NCBI RefSeq assembly: GCF_947179115.1
Contig: NZ_CAMXCI010000001.1
Location: 434,001-498,000, forward strand
Source of the DNA: Commensalibacter papalotli
GTDB lineage: Bacteria; Pseudomonadota; Alphaproteobacteria; Acetobacterales; Acetobacteraceae
Direction: 5' to 3'
Length of the DNA stretch: 64,000 nt
Part shown: positions 26,120-36,094 of the stretch, one piece after another
Position numbering within the stretch: the first letter of the stretch is position 1
Layout of the letters: each line of letters opens with the position of its first letter
The notes under the pieces: model-generated
Seen by the model: the letters and a program-made list of their open reading frames with translations, nothing else
The model's database searches: none
Told to the model about the DNA's origin: nothing
Translations under genes and position numbers: made by a program

Positions 26120-27409
26120 CTATTTATATATAGGAAAACGATTACAAAGTGCAACAACTTTTTTATGCACTTCTTGTTCTATTTTACTGTTATCTCCATC
26201 TGAAGCATCAGCCAAAGCGGTAAGTACTTCGTTAATTAATAAGCCAATCTCACGGAATTCAACTTCTCCAAACCCACGAGACGTTCCAGCAGGACTTCCA
26301 AGACGAATACCAGAAGTAATAGCAGGTTTTTCTGGATCAAATGGAATAGCGTTTTTATTGGTGGTAATCCCTGCTCTTTCAAGGCTTTCTTCTGCTTGTT
26401 TCCCTGTTACTTTTTTAGGACGAAGATCAACTAATAATAAGTGACAATCAGTACCTTCGGTTACAATATCAAAACCACATTCAATTAAAGTTTCAGCTAA
26501 AACTTTTGCATTTTTAGCAACAGACTTTTGATATTCTTTGAATTCTGGACGTAATGCTTCACCAAAAGCAACCGCTTTGGCAGCAATGACATGCATTAAT
26601 GGACCACCTTGCAATCCAGGAAATACAGCTGAATTAATTTTTTTAGCAAGATCAGGATTATTTGTAAGGATAATCCCTCCACGTGGTCCGCGTAAAGTTT
26701 TATGAGTTGTACTGGTCACGATATCAGCATAAGGCACTGGATTTGGAAATAATCCTGCAGCCACTAAGCCCGCAAAATGAGCCATATCAACCATCAGATA
26801 TGCACCAACTTCATCTGCAATTTTGCGGAATCGTTCAAAATCGATGATACGAGGATATGCAGACCCTCCAGAAATAATTAATTTTGGTTTTTCTGCACGT
26901 GCAATTGCTTCCATCTCATCGTAATCAAGATATCCATCCTGACGGCGAATACCATATTGCAAAGCATTGAACCATTTCCCAGAGAAATTAGGAGCTGCCC
27001 CATGAGTTAAATGCCCACCAGAAGCCAGGTTCATTCCCAATACTTTTTCACCAGGCTTTACGGTCGCCATATAAGCTGCTAAATTTGCATTTGCACCTGA
27101 GTGAGGCTGTACGTTAGCATATTCTGCACCAAAAATTTTCTTTAATCGTTCAATAGCAAGTGTTTCTACTTTATCAACTTCGACACATCCACCATAATAA
27201 CGACGTCCAGAGTACCCTTCAGCATATTTATTGGTTAAAACACTTCCTTGAGCTTCTAAAACTGCTTGAGAGACAAGATTCTCACTAGCGATCAACTCGA
27301 TACCGTCTTGTTGGCGAACAAGTTCACCATGAATAAACTGGCTTACTTCTGGGTCCGTGCTAGATAAATCAGAATTAAAAAACTGATTATAATTTTTTGT
27401 ATCGGGCAT
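26120..27409 (-). CDS. glyA: serine hydroxymethyltransferase
   Basis: PLP enzyme interconverting serine and glycine with tetrahydrofolate one-carbon units. The 429 residues include the PLP-lysine motif STTHKTLRGPRGG, the substrate loop YAEGYSGRRYYGGC, NVQPHSGANANLAAY, and VDMAHFAGLVAAG. The start at 27409 has AGGA 8 bases upstream; an in-frame TTG two codons earlier is not needed. It is first in a same-strand run with the two glycosyltransferases and the ELM1-like gene, though 57 bases separate it from them. Confidence 0.97.
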   Translation of the reverse strand: MPDTKNYNQFFNSDLSSTDPEVSQFIHGELVRQQDGIELIASENLVSQAVLEAQGSVLTNKYAEGYSGRRYYGGCVEVDKVETLAIERLKKIFGAEYANVQPHSGANANLAAYMATVKPGEKVLGMNLASGGHLTHGAAPNFSGKWFNALQYGIRRQDGYLDYDEMEAIARAEKPKLIISGGSAYPRIIDFERFRKIADEVGAYLMVDMAHFAGLVAAGLFPNPVPYADIVTSTTHKTLRGPRGGIILTNNPDLAKKINSAVFPGLQGGPLMHVIAAKAVAFGEALRPEFKEYQKSVAKNAKVLAETLIECGFDIVTEGTDCHLLLVDLRPKKVTGKQAEESLERAGITTNKNAIPFDPEKPAITSGIRLGSPAGTSRGFGEVEFREIGLLINEVLTALADASDGDNSKIEQEVHKKVVALCNRFPIYK

Positions 27410-27582
27410 TAACAAATTCCTGCTATTAAGACTAAAGGGTTTAATTAAATTTCGTCTATCTATATAAATAAATTATATTCTTAATTTTTTAAACATCAAA
27501 ATTATAAAAAAAAGAATTTTAATCTTTGCTTTTTTTATTTTAAATAAAAGAATTTGATGCCTTCCCCTCTTTAAAGGAAAAT

Positions 27583-29052
27583 ATGCATATGGGAAAATTA
27601 GGTTTTGTCTCTTTATTCAGAAAGAAAAAAATAGAGTCACCTTCTGCTGATCACAATAGTCTAGCACGCGTTATTGGTATGCCCAGTCTTATTTTCTTTG
27701 GAGTTGGTGGAATTGTAGGAACAGGTTTATTCTCTATCACAGGAATTGCAGCTTCTGAACATGCAGGACCAGCGGTAATTTTATCCTTTTTTATTGGTGC
27801 AATTGCCTGTGCTTTTATAGGGTTATGTTATAGTGAACTGGCTGGAATGATAACAGTATCAGGCAGCTCCTACAGTTATACCTATATAGCATATGGTGAG
27901 ATTATTGCCTGGATGGTCGGATGGAATCTGGTATTAGAATATGCCGTTGGCGCAGGTGCCGTAGCCGTCAGTTGGTCCAAATATATGTTATCCCTACTCG
28001 AAGGATTTGGTATTCATCCTGATCAACGTTATATAGCATCTCCTTTTGAAACGATTAAGTTGGCTGATGGCACTGTTACGCATGGTATAATAAATCTGCC
28101 ATCTATGGTTATTGTTATCATTCTTTCATTTGTATTAATGAAAGGTATCAGAGAATCGTTAACGTTAAATAATATAGTTGTGTTTATAAAAATATTCGTT
28201 GTAATCGCATTAATTGCGTTTGGTTTGCCATATATTCATGCCAGTAACTTTGTCCCTTTTATCCCAGAAAATGTTGAAAATCAATTTGGCCATTTTGGTT
28301 ACTCTGGAATTTTACAAGCCGCTGGTATGGTTATTTTTGCTTATATTGGTTTTGACAGTGTCTCTTCGACAGCACAAGAAGTTAAAGACCCTGCAAAAAA
28401 TATTCCTAAAGCAATTTTAATTATTATTGCAACCTGTGCAATTATTTACGTTTTGTTTGCTTTTGTTATTGTTGGCCTCGTTTACTATAAAGATTTGATT
28501 GGGGATGCAGCCCCTGTTGCAACTGCGATTAATCATACGCCATATGTATGGTTACAACCTGTTGTTAAATTCAGTATTTTATTTGGATATATTCCTATCT
28601 TGTTCCTTTTACTTATTGGGCAAACGCGTGTGTTTTATTCATTGGCAAGAGATGGCCTTATTCCTACATTTTTTTCAAAAACGCATCCAAAATATAAAAC
28701 CCCTTGTTATTCCCATATTTTCTTTATGATAATGATTTGTTTTCTATGTGCCTTTTTGCCGATGGATATTTTGGGAAATATGTGTTCCATTGGTGCCTTA
28801 TTTGCCTTTGTTTTTGTGTGCTCTGGCGTCATCATTTTACGAAGAACTTATAAAGACTATCCAAGAACATTTAAAGCTCCTGGTGGCGATATTATTCCTG
28901 CAATTGGAGTTATAACAAGTTTAGTACTCATGTATTCGTTAAATGGATTAACGTGGACTATGATGTCTATTTGGTTAACAATTGGGTTAATCATTTATTT
29001 CAGTTATGGATACTGGCATAGCAAGCTAAATAAAAAACTTGAAAATATATAA
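27583..29052 (+). CDS. APC-family amino acid permease
   Basis: Twelve-helix transporter of 489 residues in the amino acid-polyamine-organocation family, close to the YfnA/CAT-like group. Helix 1 carries the unwound substrate motif FFGVGGIVGTGLF near residue 38. GSSYSYTYIAYGEIIAWMVG and FAYIGFDSVSSTAQEVKDP follow in order, both typical. Two start codons, ATG at 27583 and at 27589, share AAGGA; either is possible. hemB follows 27 bases downstream on the same strand and may be co-transcribed. The substrate is not evident. Confidence 0.87.
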   Translation: MHMGKLGFVSLFRKKKIESPSADHNSLARVIGMPSLIFFGVGGIVGTGLFSITGIAASEHAGPAVILSFFIGAIACAFIGLCYSELAGMITVSGSSYSYTYIAYGEIIAWMVGWNLVLEYAVGAGAVAVSWSKYMLSLLEGFGIHPDQRYIASPFETIKLADGTVTHGIINLPSMVIVIILSFVLMKGIRESLTLNNIVVFIKIFVVIALIAFGLPYIHASNFVPFIPENVENQFGHFGYSGILQAAGMVIFAYIGFDSVSSTAQEVKDPAKNIPKAILIIIATCAIIYVLFAFVIVGLVYYKDLIGDAAPVATAINHTPYVWLQPVVKFSILFGYIPILFLLLIGQTRVFYSLARDGLIPTFFSKTHPKYKTPCYSHIFFMIMICFLCAFLPMDILGNMCSIGALFAFVFVCSGVIILRRTYKDYPRTFKAPGGDIIPAIGVITSLVLMYSLNGLTWTMMSIWLTIGLIIYFSYGYWHSKLNKKLENI

Positions 29053-29079
29053 TTATAAAAATTAAAGTTAAAGGATATA

Positions 29080-30072
29080 ATGATGATTGGTAATTTTCCA
29101 TTAACACGTATGCGTCGTAATCGTTTAAATCAAACAACGCGTCGACTGGTTGCAGAAAACAAACTCAGCATTGATGATTTAATCTGGCCTATTTTTATCG
29201 TCGAAGGACAAAATATAGAAACAGAAGTTGCTTCAATGCCAGGCGTAAAACGCGTCTCTGTCGATCGTCTGGGGGCATATATTGAACCTGCTGCAAAATT
29301 AAATATTCCTGCACTGGCATTATTTCCTGTTACGTCCAAAGAAAAACGTGATCCAACGGGTTCAGAATCTTATAACCCAAACAATTTAATGTGCTCTGCT
29401 GCAAAAGAATTAAAAAAGCAATTTCCTGAAATGCTTTTAATTGGTGACGTTGCTTTAGATCCATATACCAGCCACGGACATGATGGCATTGTAAAAAACG
29501 GATATGTCGTCAATGATGAAACCGTAGAAGTCTTAATCAAACAATCTGTTAATCAAGCCCATGCTGGTATCGATATTATTGCACCATCTGATATGATGGA
29601 TGGTCGTATTGGCTCTATTCGTCAAGCTTTGGATCAAGCAGGATTTATCGACACACAACTTATGTCTTATGCAGCAAAATATGCCAGCGTTTATTATGGA
29701 CCTTTTAGGGATGCTTTGGAATCTGGTGGCTTATTAAAAGGCGACAAAAAAACGTATCAAATGGATCCAGCCAATCGTGGTGAAGCATTGGCAGAAGTTG
29801 AATTAGATATTAAAGAAGGGGCTGATTCCATTATTATTAAACCTGGAATGCCCTATTTGGACATTATTCGCTCTGTGCGTGATAAATTCGATATTCCAAT
29901 CGTTAGCTACCAAGTATCTGGTGAATATGCCATGTTAATGGGGGCCATTCAAAACGGTTTCTTACAAAGAGAAGGCGCTATTTTAGAAACTTTACTATGC
30001 TTTAAACGCGCAGGTGCAAACGCCATTATGACTTATTTTGCATTAGAAGCAGCAAGATTACTAAAGGAATAA
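29080..30072 (+). CDS. hemB: delta-aminolevulinic acid dehydratase (porphobilinogen synthase)
   Basis: Condenses two 5-aminolevulinates to porphobilinogen in heme synthesis. The 330 residues have the two Schiff-base lysine regions (YAAKYASVYYGPFRDA and IIIKPGMPYLDI), the metal/allosteric segment DVALDPYTSHGHDG, and APSDMMDGRIG. The cysteine triad of zinc-type enzymes is absent at DVALDPYTSHGHDG, where Asp/Ala residues stand, as is usual for the Mg-dependent alphaproteobacterial type. AAGGA precedes the double ATG. It follows an amino acid permease on the same strand. Confidence 0.96.
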   Translation: MMIGNFPLTRMRRNRLNQTTRRLVAENKLSIDDLIWPIFIVEGQNIETEVASMPGVKRVSVDRLGAYIEPAAKLNIPALALFPVTSKEKRDPTGSESYNPNNLMCSAAKELKKQFPEMLLIGDVALDPYTSHGHDGIVKNGYVVNDETVEVLIKQSVNQAHAGIDIIAPSDMMDGRIGSIRQALDQAGFIDTQLMSYAAKYASVYYGPFRDALESGGLLKGDKKTYQMDPANRGEALAEVELDIKEGADSIIIKPGMPYLDIIRSVRDKFDIPIVSYQVSGEYAMLMGAIQNGFLQREGAILETLLCFKRAGANAIMTYFALEAARLLKE

Positions 30073-30080
30073 TGTGATCA

Positions 30081-30108
30081 GATGCACCTTTACAATTAAA
30101 GGTGCATC
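30081..30108 (+). terminator. perfect 12-bp hairpin after hemB
   Basis: GATGCACCTTTA pairs with TAAAGGTGCATC over a 4-base CAAT loop, starting 8 bases past the hemB stop. There is no T-run after it, so it may stabilise the 3' end or act with Rho rather than be a classical terminator. Confidence 0.55.
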
Positions 30109-30146
30109 ATAGGACAAGATATAGAAACAAAAGAGTTACTTCGTAA

Positions 30147-30320
30147 AAAAAATGTATTATTTGCGCTGTAGATCGTATTTCTTCCAAAGAATTCTCACCA
30201 GATATAGTTATTAATAAAGGTAGATATGAATTTTATGATATTGGAGCAGATTTTTTAATTATTCATAGTGCGGACGTTATTGATTTATCAATTGAATATT
30301 TTAGAAATTACTTTCGGTAA
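30147..30320 (+). pseudogene. remnant coding frame, 5'-truncated, unknown family
   Basis: An open stretch of 57 codons without an ATG, ending at TAA. It translates to sensible protein-like sequence (DRISSKEFSPDIVINKGRYE, then FYDIGADFLIIHS and a terminal IEYFRNYF). An upstream stop in the same frame at 30144 removes any start. I do not recognise the family. It lies in the 522-base gap between hemB and the pirin gene. Confidence 0.3.
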
Positions 30321-30415
30321 AAAAATATATTGATGATAATTGGAATCCTTTATTGATATCTCTTCTATCCTTTTTTACTTTTTTGATCTTTAAATTTAAA
30401 TACAGACAGGTTTAG

Positions 30416-30568
30416 AACATTATCTTATTTGTTCTTAAACGTCCTATTATTAAAAAACCAATATACAATAAAAAGGATAAACAACCTATTACAGCGATAG
30501 AATTTGCAGATATCATGATTGATTTCTTAGAGAAATATCAAGCTGGATATCAATTTAAAACTGATTAG
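30416..30568 (+). pseudogene. second remnant coding frame, unknown family
   Basis: Fifty open codons after a TAG at 30413, ending at TAG 30568, with no usable start. The translation (KKPIYNKKDKQPITAIEFAD, then IMIDFLEKYQAGYQFKTD) reads like a real C-terminus. It may be the end of the same decayed gene as the remnant at 30147-30320. The rest of 30073-30594 contains no other frame that I can support. Confidence 0.3.
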
Positions 30569-30594
30569 TTTTTATTCAATAAATCCTATTTATC

Positions 30595-31323
30595 TTATGC
30601 ATAAGGATAATTGCTTTCAACAGGACGCATATCAAACAATAAGATTTCAGCATTATCACCGTGACTAAAAGTCAACTGCCGCTCATGACGGATACGAGCC
30701 CCATCACCTGCATTAAACACTAAATCATTGACTATTAAGCTACCTTTTGCGACATGAAGATAAACATAACGGTTTTCTGGAATGGTAAATATTGCTTGTT
30801 CTCTAGCATCAAATAAACCTGAGTATATCCTGATATTTTGACGTATATAAAGAGAGTTTTCCTCACCATCAGGTGATATAATTAACTTTAGTTTCCCCCT
30901 TTTCTCTTCTGGCGATAAAGAATGCTGTTGATAGTTAGGCTGAGTATTTTCTGTATTAGACATCACCCAAATCTGTAAAGAATGCGTTTTATGAGAGTTT
31001 GATGGATTAAACTCGCTATGTGTTATTCCAGACCCTGCACTCATTAATTGGATATCACCTGCTTTGATAACCGATCCATTGCCCATTGAGTCTTTATGTT
31101 CCAAGGCACCCTCTAGGATATAAGTAAATATTTCTATATTTTTATGAGGATGTGTTCCAAAACCCTTGGATGCTGCTATTTGATCATCATTAATCACCAA
31201 AAGATCAGAAAATCCAATTTGCTCTGGATCCCAATAATGCGCAAAAGAAAAGCTAAACCTTGCTTTTAACCAACCATGGTCAGCCGAACCACGCTCGTGA
31301 GATAGTCTTTGTTCAATCATCAT
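30595..31323 (-). CDS. pirin family protein (YhaK/YhhW-like)
   Basis: Bicupin protein of 242 residues. The N-terminal cupin holds the metal-binding pattern FGTHPHKNIEIFTYILEG (two His and a Glu) and AGSGITHSEFNPS. The second cupin is shorter and lacks metal ligands, as in many bacterial pirins. Some members degrade quercetin or sense redox state; which applies here cannot be told. GGA lies 5 bases before the first of two ATGs. It stands alone on this strand, with 120 bases to the next gene. Confidence 0.9.
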   Translation of the reverse strand: MMIEQRLSHERGSADHGWLKARFSFSFAHYWDPEQIGFSDLLVINDDQIAASKGFGTHPHKNIEIFTYILEGALEHKDSMGNGSVIKAGDIQLMSAGSGITHSEFNPSNSHKTHSLQIWVMSNTENTQPNYQQHSLSPEEKRGKLKLIISPDGEENSLYIRQNIRIYSGLFDAREQAIFTIPENRYVYLHVAKGSLIVNDLVFNAGDGARIRHERQLTFSHGDNAEILLFDMRPVESNYPYA

Positions 31324-31443
31324 ATTTCCATAATGTTATTGATATAATACACTATATATAACCATACGAAGTGACCGAATATAAGAGAATATCTGGTTAA
31401 AACTGTTTAAACCTATTCATACATAATCATTCCATAAAACGGC

Positions 31444-32958
31444 TTATGACAATAGCTGTAATAGTTTTCTCTTATCAGGCTTACCAATGACAGTTATCGG
31501 AATCTCGTTGATAATAATTATCTTTTTAGGCATTTGATAACGAGCAACCTTTGTTTTTAAGCAAATATATAATGCTTCTTTAGATAAATTTTTATCTGTT
31601 TCCAACACAACAAAAGCAATCAATCTTTGACCAAATTCAATATCAGGAACGACTAGAACAACAGCCTCTATAATAAAAGGATGTGCCAGCAAAGTTTGTT
31701 CTAAGCTAAACGGATATACATTTTCGCCACCCGAAACAATCATGTCATCTACACGCCCCTGTAAATAATAATACCCATTTATATCCTTAGAAACCAAATC
31801 CCCCATTACTATCCATGTTGTTCTTTGTATTGACCAAGCACATTGTATATAAAGCTCGCCTACACCATCCCTGATAACTTGTCCATCCTTTACAATCTTA
31901 GCTTTTAATCCAGGAATTGGTTTGCCTATTGTTTTTGGAAATTGCAACAAATCAGTCGGCCTAGCAATCATACAAACCCCTGCCTCTGACGTGCCGTATA
32001 AATTAAATAAAATGTTTCCCAATATCCTCAACGTTTCGGTAACCAAAGATTCTGCAATGGCTGCACCACCAGTGATAATACATTGCAAAGAACGTAGCTT
32101 ACGATCATCATGCCTCAGCATTCTGTTCAACATTAAAGGAACCAAAGTCACGACTTGTATTTGATGTTTTTCAATTAAATCACAAGCTTCATGGACTATA
32201 AATTTCTTTTTTAAATAACCCGTTGCGCCTAATATGACCGTCATACATAATGTTGCCATGCCAAATCCATGATAAATAGGCGTTGCAATATAAATAGTTC
32301 GATAACGATATAAATTTAATTGGGTGAGCAACTGATAAAAAGGGACTAAAAAATTACCCACTTTAGAAGATCGTTCAGCACTTTTAAACGCTCCCGTAGA
32401 ACCGCTGGTCAATACAATGATCTTTGAAAAATGTGTTCTTTTTCTTTGAGTATTCGGAGGATAGATTTTTTCTTTTAATAAAGACTTAATCGATATTAAA
32501 GTGTCATGATCCATAAAAATGCTTTTTTCTAAAGGAACATATTCTATTTCAAAATCATGTATAACCCACTGAAACTGATGCTTTTCATGTAAACGTTGAA
32601 ATTGTGCAGACGATATTTCTGCGTTTAATAAATAAATATCCGCTCCTAATACAGATAAAGCGAATAAACTGTGAATTAAATGTAAATGATTATAAGCAAT
32701 GATTGCTATTTTTTGGTGTTTTTGAATAGTATAATGACAGTAAAATTGATCCGCCAAATGCTGAGATTTTAAATATAAATCGTGATAACTAATATGCGTA
32801 GTGTCATCTTGAAAAGCTATTCTATCGGGAAATAATTTCTGCGCAATATAAAGAAGCGCCATTAAATTCATACCAACAGTTGGAATGCTTTTAATCAAAT
32901 ACCAGATGCCTTTCAACGTCAGCAATTTGATTTGATAAAGTGCTTTAATCCCTTCCAT
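31444..32958 (-). CDS. AMP-dependent acyl-CoA synthetase/ligase
   Basis: Adenylate-forming ligase of 504 residues. The P-loop is LTSGSTGAFKS (Phe where Pro is usual), motif A5 is NLYGTSEAGVC, motif A8 GRVDDMIVSGGENVYPF, and the catalytic lysine sits in VIGKPDKRKLL at the end. The beginning (about residues 1-28, MEGIKALYQIKLLTLKGIW) is an unusual N-terminal extension. It overlaps the upstream SDR gene by 14 bases, so the two enzymes are made together. The acyl substrate is unknown; medium- or long-chain fatty or aryl acid are the usual options. Confidence 0.85.
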   Translation of the reverse strand: MEGIKALYQIKLLTLKGIWYLIKSIPTVGMNLMALLYIAQKLFPDRIAFQDDTTHISYHDLYLKSQHLADQFYCHYTIQKHQKIAIIAYNHLHLIHSLFALSVLGADIYLLNAEISSAQFQRLHEKHQFQWVIHDFEIEYVPLEKSIFMDHDTLISIKSLLKEKIYPPNTQRKRTHFSKIIVLTSGSTGAFKSAERSSKVGNFLVPFYQLLTQLNLYRYRTIYIATPIYHGFGMATLCMTVILGATGYLKKKFIVHEACDLIEKHQIQVVTLVPLMLNRMLRHDDRKLRSLQCIITGGAAIAESLVTETLRILGNILFNLYGTSEAGVCMIARPTDLLQFPKTIGKPIPGLKAKIVKDGQVIRDGVGELYIQCAWSIQRTTWIVMGDLVSKDINGYYYLQGRVDDMIVSGGENVYPFSLEQTLLAHPFIIEAVVLVVPDIEFGQRLIAFVVLETDKNLSKEALYICLKTKVARYQMPKKIIIINEIPITVIGKPDKRKLLQLLS

Positions 32959-33802
32959 TACTTTTATTCTTTAAATAAGATTGCATTAATTTTACCCATG
33001 ATCTTGCAAAAAGAATGGACAAGAGCTGACCTGATAACGTCCACCAAGGTTTATAAGATGCTTTTTGATCAATTATGAGCTGACAAATATGATCAGCAGC
33101 CTGTTCTCGAGACATTGTCGGGGCATACTGATATGCCTGCGTTGGCTCTATCATCCGCGTTTTTACCAATGGTAAATAAGCAGTAGAAACAGTTACGCCC
33201 TTTATTAACAACTCTGCCTCGGCACAACGCAACCATTGATCAAAAGCAGCTTTAGAGGCTTGATATGCTGCCCAATAAGCAGTAGGAGCCAATAATACAT
33301 TTACCGCAGAAACATTAATAAAATGCCCTTTATTGTTAATTAGTTGCGGTATTAAAGCCAAACATAACTTGACTGGTGCAAAATAATTTAGCTGCATTGT
33401 TCGTTGAAAATCATGAAAACGATCTAATGATTTCATCGTAGAACGACAAATAGATTTTCCTGCATTATTAATCACAATATCAACAGTGTATTTCTGCAAA
33501 TAAAGTATAAATTGGTCAAGTTGTAATTCATCGGATAAATCAGCAGAAAACAGATGAATTGTTGCAGGTTTATTCTGTAATTCTTGCTGAATCTGTTGGA
33601 GCTTTTCTTTTGTCCTTGCCACGAGAATAAGATGACAGTCAATCTCAGACAATTGGCAACAAAGCTGTTCTCCAATTCCGAAACTCCCACCCGTAATAAC
33701 AATGGTTTTCTTTTGTAGCTTATCAGCTAGTAAGGCTTTATTTATTTTAACCCGTGGAAATAAAACGCTCTCTATTATGCTTATCAACTTATTTATATCC
33801 AT
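32945..33802 (-). CDS. short-chain dehydrogenase/reductase (SDR)
   Basis: Classical SDR oxidoreductase of 285 residues. The dinucleotide motif is IVITGGSFGIGEQLC (TGxxxGxG, about residues 35-49). NNAG follows at about residue 112, and the catalytic Tyr-x3-Lys is YQASK in WAAYQASKAAFDQWL. A C-terminal hydrophobic tail (LSGQLLSILFARSWVKLM) may touch the membrane. It is first in a two-gene unit with the ligase at 31444-32958. The pairing suggests activation and reduction of a fatty or acyl compound, which is inference. Confidence 0.86.
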   Translation of the reverse strand: MDINKLISIIESVLFPRVKINKALLADKLQKKTIVITGGSFGIGEQLCCQLSEIDCHLILVARTKEKLQQIQQELQNKPATIHLFSADLSDELQLDQFILYLQKYTVDIVINNAGKSICRSTMKSLDRFHDFQRTMQLNYFAPVKLCLALIPQLINNKGHFINVSAVNVLLAPTAYWAAYQASKAAFDQWLRCAEAELLIKGVTVSTAYLPLVKTRMIEPTQAYQYAPTMSREQAADHICQLIIDQKASYKPWWTLSGQLLSILFARSWVKLMQSYLKNKSNGRD

Positions 33803-33889
33803 AAATAAAATAATTCAAAGCTACATAATTAGAATCAAGCATACAAAACAAAATATATCTTATTTTCTATACTTGATTTATTAGACAGA

Positions 33890-36094
33890 TTATCCTCTTA
33901 ACCAATTTGGTGATTTTTTACCAACACCTGCACGATTACCAACAAAATCTTTTAAATCTTCGAAATTCCGTTTACGGCTTTTCTCTGAAATTGTTAATCC
34001 TTCTTCAGCAGAGAAAATTGTTACAATTTTTGGTTTACCTTTACCAAGTTTTTGTAAAATAACGCCAGCACCTTTCTTTAACTCTGGAATTTGATCCAGT
34101 GGGAAAATAAGAAATTTACCTATCGTATTGGCAATTGCAACATAATCCCCGTTTATATACAAACAATAAATTGCTTTTTCATCATCTTTAAGATTTAAAA
34201 TTTGCTTACCAATTTTACGATCCGTAGAGAGATTATTTCCCTCGGTAACAAATCCACGTCCACCATCAGACACTAATAAATATTTGCCGTTATCTTCTAA
34301 AACAAACAGAGCTAAAATCGTTGCATCGTTGGACAAATCTACTAATAACCGAATGGGTTGCCCATCCCCACGACCTCTGGGCAAATCAGAAACTTTAATA
34401 TTGAAACTTTTACCATCACTGCCAAAGACACACAGGCGATCGTTACTTTGACATTCCAAAGACATTTGTAACTGATCCCCTTCTTTAAACTTTTGTAAAG
34501 ATAAATCAAGGCCATGCCCTTTTAACGCCTTAATCCATCCTTTTTGGGATAAAATTACCGTTAATGGTTCTCTTTCAACTTCTTCTAATACCTCAACCAC
34601 ATCAACTGCCTTGGGAGCTCCAGATATTAAAGTACGACGTTGTCCCAAGGGACCCGTTCCAAATTGCTTATTACCTTCTTTTAACTCTTGTGAAATTTTC
34701 TTCCAACATAAAGATTCATCATTTAACAGAATATTCAGTGCTTCTCTTTCAGCTGAAAGCTGATCATATTCATGACGAATGGCATCTTCCTCTAAACGAC
34801 GCAAACTGCGTAAACGCATATTTAAAATCGATTCAGATTGTAAATCAGTCAGTTTAAAAGTCTGCATCAAAACGGTCTTAACTTCGTCTTCTTCACGAAT
34901 GATACGAATTACCTCATCTAAATTAAGATAAACCGCTAATAATCCTTGTAATATCTCTAAACGACGTTCTAATGCGCTAAGGCGATGCTGGCTACGACGT
35001 ACTAACACAATGTATCGATGATCCAGCCAAGCACGTAAAATATCTTTTAAACCCATTACTTTGGGAACAGCCTTGGAATCTAGAACGTTCATATTATAAG
35101 AAAAACGTCCTTCTAAAGCTGTCGCTTTAAATAATGATTCCATTAATACTTCTGGTTCAATCGTGCGATTTTTGGGTTCAATTACCAACCTCACTTCATC
35201 CGTGCTTTCATCGCGAATATCAGCCAGTAAATTCAGTTTTTTTTGCTCCATTAACGAAGCAATTTGCTCAATTAATTTAGATTTTTGAACTTGATAAGGG
35301 ATTTCAGTAACAACCACTTGCCATGTTCCAAAACGCCCTTGCTCAACCTCCCAACGCGCTCTAAGGCGCAGTGATCCTCGCCCAACTTCATAGGTCTGAA
35401 GAATAATATCCTGATTTTCTACAATTATTCCACCTGTAGGGAAGTCAGGACCTTGCACAAATTGCAATAAGTCTTTGGTTGAAGCATCAGGCTTTTTAAT
35501 TAAATGCATTGCAGCAGCGTAAAGCTCACCTGCGTTATGGGGGGGAATATTGGTTGCCATTCCTACAGCTATTCCGCTGGAACCATTAGCTAATAAATTA
35601 GGAAATGCCCCAGGGAGTACAATCGGCTCTTCTTCTTCACCATCATAGGTATCACGGAAATCAACAGCGTTTTCATCAATCCCTTCAAGCAATGCCTGAG
35701 CAATCATCGTCATCCGAGATTCAGTATAACGCATTGCAGCTGCGTTATCACCGTCAATAGAGCCAAAATTTCCTTGCCCTTCGACCAAAGGATATCTGAC
35801 AGCAAATTCTTGAGCCAAACGCACCAATGCTTCATAAACAGAAGCATCTCCATGAGGATGATATTTACCAATAACATCCCCAACAATACGAGCACATTTT
35901 TTAAATCCCGATTTTGGATCCAACTTTAGTTGCCGCATCGCGAAAACTAAACGACGATGAACAGGCTTTAATCCATCCCTTACATCTGGTAAAGACCTAG
36001 ACATAATCGTTGATAACGCATAAGCCAAATAGCGTTCGCTTAATGCCGTTGCCAATGGGGTTTCTTTAATCAAGCCTTCGTTTTCAATCGTCAT
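33890..36094 (-). CDS. parC: DNA topoisomerase IV subunit A
   Basis: Type IIA topoisomerase subunit that unlinks daughter chromosomes. The 734 residues include YALSTIMSRSLPDVRDGLKP near the N-terminus, the GKYHPHGDASVYEALVRLAQ segment, and the DNA-cleaving tyrosine in AAMRYTESRMT. The C-terminal beta-propeller part holds repeated GYLL-type blades. Subunit A of gyrase is ruled out because the QRRGGKG box is missing and the length is that of ParC. parE is not adjacent. The quinolone-resistance-determining region near HPHGDASVYE reads as wild type. Confidence 0.94.
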   Translation of the reverse strand: MTIENEGLIKETPLATALSERYLAYALSTIMSRSLPDVRDGLKPVHRRLVFAMRQLKLDPKSGFKKCARIVGDVIGKYHPHGDASVYEALVRLAQEFAVRYPLVEGQGNFGSIDGDNAAAMRYTESRMTMIAQALLEGIDENAVDFRDTYDGEEEEPIVLPGAFPNLLANGSSGIAVGMATNIPPHNAGELYAAAMHLIKKPDASTKDLLQFVQGPDFPTGGIIVENQDIILQTYEVGRGSLRLRARWEVEQGRFGTWQVVVTEIPYQVQKSKLIEQIASLMEQKKLNLLADIRDESTDEVRLVIEPKNRTIEPEVLMESLFKATALEGRFSYNMNVLDSKAVPKVMGLKDILRAWLDHRYIVLVRRSQHRLSALERRLEILQGLLAVYLNLDEVIRIIREEDEVKTVLMQTFKLTDLQSESILNMRLRSLRRLEEDAIRHEYDQLSAEREALNILLNDESLCWKKISQELKEGNKQFGTGPLGQRRTLISGAPKAVDVVEVLEEVEREPLTVILSQKGWIKALKGHGLDLSLQKFKEGDQLQMSLECQSNDRLCVFGSDGKSFNIKVSDLPRGRGDGQPIRLLVDLSNDATILALFVLEDNGKYLLVSDGGRGFVTEGNNLSTDRKIGKQILNLKDDEKAIYCLYINGDYVAIANTIGKFLIFPLDQIPELKKGAGVILQKLGKGKPKIVTIFSAEEGLTISEKSRKRNFEDLKDFVGNRAGVGKKSPNWLRG

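Noticed and set aside
27416..27582. A riboswitch upstream of glyA
   Set aside because: The leader between glyA and the divergent permease is short and A/T-rich, without a stable conserved fold that I can recognise.
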